DNA of 11,632 nt, from contig JAHZGF010000037.1 of NCBI GenBank assembly GCA_019420945.1, forward strand, positions 1 to 11,632. Direction: 5' to 3'. The stretch comes from Clostridiales bacterium (lineage in GTDB: Bacteria > Bacillota > Clostridia > Oscillospirales > Oscillospiraceae). Within the stretch, counting starts at the first letter, position 1; each line of letters opens with the position of its first letter. The notes under the pieces are model-generated. The model was not told where the DNA came from. It ran no database searches and saw nothing but the letters and a program-made list of their open reading frames with translations. A program made the position numbers and the translations under genes. Shown piece by piece: positions 7,081 through 11,632 of the stretch.

Positions 7081-7668
7081 ATGTCCATAACCGCTTATAA
7101 AATAGAATCCGTCGGGCATGACCGGACCGGCAAGGACTACGGCTATGTGAATATCATGTACCGCTACGGCAACAAGCGGTCCTGTCCCCAGCCTGATCAA
7201 TGCGAAAAGATGGAAGTCATGTGGGCGGATGAGAGCGTCTATGGGCCCCCTGCTCCCGGCAGCAAGGTGGGTGACTTTATCATGACCTGGCTGATGGGCC
7301 CCTGGAACTGCGGGGTGTTTACCCACCGGGAGATCGCCCAGCGGCTGATGGATACCTTCACCGGCCTGAAGATCAAGGAGCTGAAGTGGTTCGAGAATCC
7401 CAGAGAGAAGACACTGAAAAGCGGCAAGCTCCGGGCGCGCCGGGCCAGGTGGCTTCCGGAGCGGGAGGTGGATCTGGTGTATCTCTACTCCGACTACTAT
7501 ATTGACGCAAGAGAACCTACTTCTGCCCAAACTGACTTCTTCACCGTCACAAGGATGGACGCCTGGGGCGTGAGCACCTGGTTCATGTGTACCCCACAGG
7601 CCGCCGAGAAGCTGATCGCTATGGATTTCGAAAATCTGACCGTCAAGGCAACCACCATTGTGGGATAG
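7081..7668 (+). CDS. unrecognised protein (195 aa), weakly Imm11/DUF1629-like
   Basis: A soluble 195-residue protein I cannot assign firmly. The order of elements, with a GSKVGDFIMTW segment, then GVFTHREIAQRLMDTFTG followed by a strand and PREK, and a later YLYSDYYIDAR segment, is loosely like the DUF1629/Imm11 layout; this is a low-confidence resemblance. No membrane segments or catalytic motif are seen. Two basic stretches (residues 102-120, KTLKSGKLRARRARW) stand out. AGGAGG at 7065-7070 precedes ATG by 10 bases. It sits 45 bases after the previous gene in the same operon. Confidence 0.65.
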   Translation: MSITAYKIESVGHDRTGKDYGYVNIMYRYGNKRSCPQPDQCEKMEVMWADESVYGPPAPGSKVGDFIMTWLMGPWNCGVFTHREIAQRLMDTFTGLKIKELKWFENPREKTLKSGKLRARRARWLPEREVDLVYLYSDYYIDAREPTSAQTDFFTVTRMDAWGVSTWFMCTPQAAEKLIAMDFENLTVKATTIVG

Positions 7669-7687
7669 ATTAAAAAGGAGTAAGCCA

Positions 7688-7837
7688 ATGATGGCTTTGG
7701 AACAACTGCCCCGCAAGGTGGAAAACCCGGAACTGAAGCGCGTTCTGCGGGGCTACTTCCACATTCGCAGCCAGAAAAAGAAAGTGGCAAAGAGCATCAC
7801 CGTCTATCAGGATGCTGCCGAGCGATTCGGAGAGTAA
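7688..7837 (+). CDS. unrecognised small basic protein (49 aa)
   Basis: A 49-residue frame starting MMALEQLPRK and ending ERFGE, with a basic centre (RSQKKKVAKS). It is likely real despite its size: AAAAGGAG lies 7 bases before the ATG, and it fits between genes with 19- and 20-base gaps like the rest of the operon. No family recognised. It could be a complete small protein or the retained end of a larger lost gene. Confidence 0.55.
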   Translation: MMALEQLPRKVENPELKRVLRGYFHIRSQKKKVAKSITVYQDAAERFGE

Positions 7838-7857
7838 GCTGGAATGGAGGGACTGGC

Positions 7858-8199
7858 ATGATCGGGACAGATGAAAACCGGGCGGTGCTCCATGTGGAGG
7901 TCATCTTTTGGATCGGCAAACGAAAGGCTCCCCCCAGCCTGGTCAGCGGAAAGTATAGCCCCCATTTTGTAGTCGTGGGAACCGCTGAGTATCTGGGTGT
8001 ATGCTTCCTGGATGGAACCGAGTGTGTATTTGATGAACCGGCATTGGGGAATGCCCAGCCCCTCTACCCGGATACTGTGGACTACGGCCCGCTGGAACAC
8101 AATGCGGAATTCTTGATTTATGAGGGGGCCAATTCCGTTGGCAAGGGCCGGGTGCTGGGCCGAACCGTTCCCTATCAAGTAAAGCAGCAGAGGAAGTAA
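7858..8199 (+). CDS. stand-alone EF-Tu domain III-like beta-barrel protein (113 aa)
   Basis: The whole 113-residue protein resembles one beta-barrel domain of translation elongation factor Tu (domain III). Visible parallels are a V-E-V strand at the start (13-15), YSPHFVV (33-39) like the GYRPQF strand of EF-Tu, a DYGPLEHNAEF segment (75-85), and the closing FLIYEG...VGKGRVL (85-100) like the FAIREG...VGAGVV end of EF-Tu. There is no GTPase domain (no P-loop), so it is not a translation factor. TGGAGGG precedes ATG by about 7 bases. In this row it may be an immunity protein; a decoy for EF-Tu-binding toxins is a speculative option. Confidence 0.6.
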   Translation: MIGTDENRAVLHVEVIFWIGKRKAPPSLVSGKYSPHFVVVGTAEYLGVCFLDGTECVFDEPALGNAQPLYPDTVDYGPLEHNAEFLIYEGANSVGKGRVLGRTVPYQVKQQRK

Positions 8200-8204
8200 G
8201 TCCT

Positions 8205-8231
8205 ATGATCGAGGGTGGGTTTGAAGGATAA
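8205..8231 (+). other. nine-codon mini-frame in a gap
   Basis: ATG ATC GAG ... GGA TAA spans the 43-base gap between two genes, and GAGGAAG lies just upstream. It may be only chance, or a scar left by a deleted cassette whose start and stop remain. Coding function is doubtful. Confidence 0.15.
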
Positions 8232-8242
8232 GGAGCAATGCC

Positions 8243-8863
8243 ATGATATCAATAGACTTTCTGAACAAGGTATATAAAATCCTGGACTCGCAGGAATACA
8301 ACCTCTCTTTTTCTCCCGCCAAGTTCAAGAACTATATGCTGTACTGCAACGGCAACTTTATCGGCGGCCTGTTCGATGAGGAACTGTGCTTCGTCTATGC
8401 CGACAGTGTGAGCGAACTGCTGGGACACCCGGAACCCGTCTACCGTGGCTACTCCAGTACCGCCCAGCACAGGATGCTGGTGATCCCGGAGGAACACTGG
8501 TCAAAGGCGCTGAAACTACTCTATGCCGAGAAATTTGACTGGAGCCGGTTGGTGTACGACATCACATACACCAGCATTGGCGCGGCTGTGGTGGAGGACT
8601 TCTATGATGAGAATGTGGTGTTCCTTCGGTTCTGCTTTGACAAGGAACTGCTGAAAAAGAACCCTTTGGACCAGCAAGGCCGTATCCTTCGGATGGTCTA
8701 TCTCAATCAGGACCTGACAAAAGCGGGCAAATATCTGTTCCCCAGACTGCTGCAAAAGTTTCTTGTTTTTACAGATCGCAGCGGGAAAACCAGTCTGGAA
8801 ACCATGCTGAAACGGTGGTACACCACGCTGGAGAAGATGTACCGCAGTCAGACAGCGGGATAA
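8243..8863 (+). CDS. TfoX N-terminal-like protein (206 aa)
   Basis: Residues about 28-95 (NYMLYCNGNFIGGLFDEEL, then a strand with VYADS, a helix, and MLVIPEEHW) resemble the fold pattern of the TfoX N-terminal domain, a small alpha/beta domain also found in proteins of unknown function. The second half (about 100-206) has a strand FLRFCFDKELLKKNPL and basic helices to the end. No membrane segment or catalytic motif. The ATG at 8243 is preferred: AAGGAG ends 7 bases upstream, whereas ATG 8238 reads into a stop within two codons. Function in this row is unknown; immunity is the contextual guess. Confidence 0.5.
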   Translation: MISIDFLNKVYKILDSQEYNLSFSPAKFKNYMLYCNGNFIGGLFDEELCFVYADSVSELLGHPEPVYRGYSSTAQHRMLVIPEEHWSKALKLLYAEKFDWSRLVYDITYTSIGAAVVEDFYDENVVFLRFCFDKELLKKNPLDQQGRILRMVYLNQDLTKAGKYLFPRLLQKFLVFTDRSGKTSLETMLKRWYTTLEKMYRSQTAG

Positions 8864-8876
8864 GGAGGGCAACGAC

Positions 8877-9470
8877 ATGACAGAAGAAAACAAAACCTAC
8901 ATCCGCCAGCTCAAGGTCGCTGATGTCCCGTGGCATCGGCTCACCACCGCCTATGGCCGGGGGACGGATTTTCCCGCTCACCTGACAGTCCTGGAACAGA
9001 TGCGTGATTTGGCGTCAGTCAAAAAGTCCCTCTACGTGTTCACCACCAACCTGGAGCACCAGGGCACCCTGTGGCACGCCACCCCCTTCGGCACGGTGTT
9101 CCTGAACCGGATTCTGGAGAAGGCCCTCATGGAGAGCGGCCAGAACCCCGTGGCTCGCTTCCTTGCCGGGGAGCTGCTGGACTTCTTTGCCTGCATCCTC
9201 CAGTGCTTCCACGATGGAGATGAGTTGGAGCACGCCTCTCCCCTGCCCCACTTCTCCGATCTGCTGAAGGAAGAATACCTGTGGTCGGAGGAATACGACG
9301 AGGAAGAAGATGAGATGCGCTACGAGGAGGACGAGGTCTTCCCCGCGGACTTGTTCTACAGCTTCTATTACTACTCCTGGCAGGCGGTGCTGGCCTACCG
9401 AGGCGCACTGGAACAGGAAGTTTCTCCGGAGTTTCTCCCCAAGATTGCGGCGGTTTTGGAAGGACTGTAA
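8877..9470 (+). CDS. HEAT-like predicted immunity protein (197 aa)
   Basis: The N-terminus carries a pattern I recall from a family of HEAT-like hypothetical proteins: VPWHRLTTAYGRGTDFPAHLTVLE (17-40), then a helix and LEHQGTLWHATP (59-70) before a long hydrophobic helix. Those proteins are often found near toxins. Residues 137-153 form a very acidic stretch, which could mask a basic surface on a target. The C-terminal part has FYSFYYYSW and a final helix. GGAGG ends 8 bases before ATG, and the gap to the previous gene is 13 bases. No membrane segment or enzyme motif. Role inferred. Confidence 0.6.
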   Translation: MTEENKTYIRQLKVADVPWHRLTTAYGRGTDFPAHLTVLEQMRDLASVKKSLYVFTTNLEHQGTLWHATPFGTVFLNRILEKALMESGQNPVARFLAGELLDFFACILQCFHDGDELEHASPLPHFSDLLKEEYLWSEEYDEEEDEMRYEEDEVFPADLFYSFYYYSWQAVLAYRGALEQEVSPEFLPKIAAVLEGL

Positions 9471-9484
9471 AGGAGGTTGCGCCC

Positions 9485-10324
9485 ATGTTTGAGGAATTCT
9501 ATGGGATGTACGGGCCTAAGGAGCAGGAAGTGGTCGCTCTGATCAAGCGCTGTATCGGGGGAGGATATCACAACAAGGGAGACTTTTGGGGAATGACCGT
9601 TGTAACGCTGGGCATGGTGTTCTGTGACACCGGCAAGGCCAGCCCCAAAGAGGAGCGGCTGGAGTGGCCGGTCACCAACGAGGAGCGGGACGGCGAAAGG
9701 GGCTGGGGACGCTTTCGCAACGAGCAGATCTGCCGTCTGAAGATCCGCCGGATAAAGGAAGAATGGGCGCAAAACCTGGTGGCGCGGCCCTGGTGCATCT
9801 CCGAGGTGGTCAGGGCTCATGAGGACTGCCCGGAGCTTCAGGCCATTCTGGACGAGTACCACAAGCCGGTGGTGATCCAGGACGAAGTGCTGGGTGAGCT
9901 GACGCTGGATAAGGACTATGATGCCTTTGAGGGTGAGATCCAGTGGTGCGGAAAGGGTGTACGCCTTTCTCTGGAGGTCAATGCTGAGAGCAAGCCCTCA
10001 TGGACCCGCGCCCGCAACGCCGCCAAGAGGCTGGTTACAGATCAGGAAACCTGGGACAAGGCCATGCGGGACTTTGCGGCCAAAAACCTGACTGGGCTTG
10101 CCAACAACTGGCTTTCCCAGGATGAGGAAAGCGCCCGTGACCCGGAGACAGCCCCCATCACGGAGGAGGAGTTTGCCCAGCGCATCCTGCTCACCGAGGT
10201 TTCCGTTTCTCCCGGCGGCCGTTTTACCGCCTATTATAACGATGACGATATGTTCTGGGGCCATGCGGTAGAGGTTAGCGGCTCTTTGAAGAAGGGCATT
10301 ACCTATGCCAACCTTGCAGGATAA
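9485..10324 (+). CDS. DUF2262 family protein, copy 2 (279 aa)
   Basis: A paralogue of the gene at 5162. The last 145 residues are about 55-60% identical to copy 1 by eye, with shared VLG-x-LTLD, PSWTR, PITEEEFA, SPGG-x-FTA and DDDMFWGH. The first 130 residues differ more, keeping WPVTNEER and a SEV element before the EYHKPV segment. Such a conserved core with a variable N-terminal part would suit proteins adapting to different partners. AGGAGG ends 8 bases before the ATG, and the previous stop codon is 14 bases away. No catalytic motif is recognised. Confidence 0.75.
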   Translation: MFEEFYGMYGPKEQEVVALIKRCIGGGYHNKGDFWGMTVVTLGMVFCDTGKASPKEERLEWPVTNEERDGERGWGRFRNEQICRLKIRRIKEEWAQNLVARPWCISEVVRAHEDCPELQAILDEYHKPVVIQDEVLGELTLDKDYDAFEGEIQWCGKGVRLSLEVNAESKPSWTRARNAAKRLVTDQETWDKAMRDFAAKNLTGLANNWLSQDEESARDPETAPITEEEFAQRILLTEVSVSPGGRFTAYYNDDDMFWGHAVEVSGSLKKGITYANLAG

Positions 10325-10337
10325 GGAGGATAGCCTG

Positions 10338-10841
10338 ATGAAACTGAACAGTAAACGCATTGATTTTGAATACACGCCCGGCGAGGAAATTTTTACCTTT
10401 CCCGAGGACACGGGACTGCCCTTTTTCTTTGATGTAGATGAGGAACTGACCGACAATCCTTCTGCCATGGACGCGGTGGGCGAAATGCTGGATGAGGCGG
10501 AGACATTGGCGGAAAAGGCCAAAGCCGCCATCAAAGCGGCGCTGGCGGACGAGAGCAGCCCCTACCACGACCTCGTGACCTTTTTCATGCAGTTCCACCG
10601 GGACGACGTAGGCCCGGATATTGCGGCTGATCTTTTTCCGGGAACCGATCCGGCCAAGCTGTCTTTTATCGAGATGGTGGACTTTTTGCGGCTCAAGCGT
10701 TTTGGCAGCTTGGTGGATGGCGAAACCGGCCAGCAAGCCTTTATTCTGGACCTGTCTTTCAACCCGGAAATCACCGACGAGCTGATGGTGGTCTACTTTG
10801 ACTTGAACAAGGAGATTTTCTGCATTACCCATGAGAGCTGA
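10338..10841 (+). CDS. DUF2004-like protein (167 aa)
   Basis: The start is ATG 10338, with TAAGGAGG ending 8 bases before it; the in-frame ATG at 10305 lies inside the previous gene. The order of elements matches my memory of DUF2004: an N-terminal beta segment, a helical centre (about 43-70 and 78-90), the segment FIEMVDFLRLKRFGSLVDG, then LDLSFNPEITDELMVVYFDL and a terminal ITHES. DUF2004 is among families counted as immunity proteins in polymorphic toxin surveys, as I recall. The stop codon TGA overlaps ATG of the following decayed gene (TGATG), so that gene was once probably translationally coupled. Confidence 0.6.
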   Translation: MKLNSKRIDFEYTPGEEIFTFPEDTGLPFFFDVDEELTDNPSAMDAVGEMLDEAETLAEKAKAAIKAALADESSPYHDLVTFFMQFHRDDVGPDIAADLFPGTDPAKLSFIEMVDFLRLKRFGSLVDGETGQQAFILDLSFNPEITDELMVVYFDLNKEIFCITHES

Positions 10842-11458
10842 TGAAAGAAAAAGGGCGTAGCACTTGCCCACGCTTTTGATCCAGCAGATCCGCCTGCAAT
10901 GGTATAAAGACTGTCGGGGGGGAAACTACGCTGTGCAAAGGAACCAGTATCCCAGAGCAATGCGTCTGCCGAAGGCAGGGAGGCATTTTTTGCCACCGAT
11001 GGCAGCGGCCAAAGCATGATTGTCCTGTTTGCGCCCGAAGGCTGCGTCATCAACGGTGTGGACTCCGAACTCTACGACTGGGAGAAAAACTCCCCTGAAT
11101 CGAAGACCTGACCGACGGGATGCCGACCGCTTTGCAAAAGCTCATGACCAGCCATGAGGTCAAGAAGATGAAAAGCACCTTCTGCGTCTGGACGAAAGAT
11201 GGCATCGCCTGGCACTGCAATCCGATGGACGGCGAGGATGCGTCCAGGGACCTGCTCTCCAGAATCGACGGCGAGGCACAGACCTATGTGGAGTACGGGA
11301 AGTGGTTTCCCGCTGACCTGCCTTTGGAAGCTGTGCGCCGGCTTGCGGACGGGGCGCCGGTGACAAAGGAACTGGTCGCCGCGCTGAACCCCAGGCGCAG
11401 CGAGTGGGAGGAAATCAAGGCAGGACTGGATAAGATCGGCTATCCAAATGAACTTTGA
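10841..11458 (+). pseudogene. decayed operon gene with stop codon and frameshift (about 205 codons)
   Basis: Coding signal continues through this stretch in three frame segments. ATG 10841 opens a short frame (MKEKG); one surplus A in the A run near 10848-10852 would join it to the next frame. That frame reads ...AHAFDPADPPAMV, then TAA at 10905-10907 (a CAA-to-TAA change would explain it), then RLSGGKLRC... to SELYDWEKNSPE. A net one-base loss between about 11099 and 11108 moves it to the final 112-codon frame, which ends VAALNPRRSEW and IGYPNEL. The pieces join into one plausible soluble protein. I recall similar proteins ending in ALNP...IGYP near toxin loci but cannot name a family. Three defects point to real decay rather than one sequencing error. 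Confidence 0.6.
11120..11458 (+). CDS. C-terminal open part of the decayed gene (112 aa)
   Basis: This is the longest intact frame of the decayed gene, but ATG 11120 has no ribosome binding site; GACGGGATG precedes it. The peptide has a strand-rich centre (KSTFCVWTKDGIAWH), a YVEYGKWFPADLPLEAVRR helix region and the ALNP end motif. Sense-strand content just upstream in another frame looks equally coding, so the ATG is an internal methionine and not a real start. Expression as a separate protein is unlikely. Confidence 0.3.
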   Translation: MPTALQKLMTSHEVKKMKSTFCVWTKDGIAWHCNPMDGEDASRDLLSRIDGEAQTYVEYGKWFPADLPLEAVRRLADGAPVTKELVAALNPRRSEWEEIKAGLDKIGYPNEL

Positions 11459-11484
11459 TCTGTAGTAGACAGGAGATGGTTCGA

Positions 11485-11632
11485 ATGATCAAAGAACGCA
11501 CCCTAATCTCCGGCGACCTCAAAAGCAAGGTCAAGCAGCTGATGGAGTACGCCGGGTGGTACGAAGGGCGAAAAGTTGACATCTCCATTGCGGAGCAGTA
11601 TTACGCCGATCATGGCGTCCCGATGATGAAGA
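11485..11632 (+). CDS. SUKH-3 family immunity protein, cut by window end
   Basis: The 49 visible residues hold LKSKVKQLMEYAGWYEGRKV followed by DIS...YYADHG, the N-terminal signature of SUKH-3 proteins (aGWy-x-gRkvdi...Y...G). SUKH proteins are a large superfamily of predicted and tested immunity proteins that bind toxin domains in the cytoplasm. ATG 11485 has AGGAG 9 bases upstream; an in-frame ATG at 11476 abuts that ribosome binding site and is less likely. The gap from the decayed gene is 26 bases. The rest of the gene lies beyond the window, so the operon continues to the right. Confidence 0.75.
   Translation, partial: MIKERTLISGDLKSKVKQLMEYAGWYEGRKVDISIAEQYYADHGVPMMK

Noticed and set aside
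2639..11632. Polymorphic toxin, WXG/LXG, Rhs or secretion gene within the row
   Set aside because: No long repeat-rich protein, secretion signal or nuclease-type toxin motif was seen; the genes look like immunity-type proteins only.
1..11632. CRISPR array, tRNA or rRNA genes
   Set aside because: No regularly spaced repeats and no tRNA or rRNA signature was noticed on either strand.

Overview
The window looks like an accessory island in a Gram-positive gut Clostridium, probably an Oscillospirales- or Lachnospirales-type Firmicute. This is inferred from the near-consensus AGGAGG ribosome binding sites, the GC-rich coding DNA broken by an AT-rich non-coding patch, and a Tn916/ICE-type tyrosine integrase. 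No 16S rRNA, tRNA or housekeeping gene is present to confirm the taxon.

Layout. Positions 1-246 hold no gene, only a strong hairpin terminator (187-216). On the minus strand, 247-1833 is a serine-free, tyrosine-type integrase gene split by a single in-frame TAG at 970-972. All recognisable catalytic residues survive, but on two separate reading frames. Positions 1834-2638 are AT-rich and non-coding; they hold inverted repeats, a plausible sigma-A promoter (2361-2388) and a hairpin with a T-rich tail (2517-2550). From 2639 to the right edge, about 15 genes all lie on the plus strand. Gaps are mostly 10-45 bases, each gene has its own ribosome binding site, and there is no room for internal promoters, so this reads as one long operon.

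The operon encodes small to medium, mostly soluble, unrelated proteins. The ones I can place resemble families known or suspected to be immunity proteins of polymorphic toxin systems: a DUF1963-like zinc-ribbon protein, a DUF6138-like protein, two DUF2262 paralogues, an Imm17-type two-helix membrane protein, a HEAT-like protein, a DUF2004-like protein and a SUKH-3 protein cut by the window end. Mixed in are a stand-alone domain resembling EF-Tu domain III, a TfoX-like protein, several small genes I do not recognise, and one decayed gene (10841-11458). No toxin, secretion gene or trafficking domain is visible.

Interpretation (inference): this is an orphan 'polyimmunity' array next to a recombinase, a Clostridial counterpart of the acquired interbacterial defence clusters described in Bacteroidales. 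Such an array would protect the host against toxins injected by neighbours, each gene covering a different toxin. The unrecognised genes in it are candidates for undescribed immunity families. Family assignments come from recalled motifs, not database searches.
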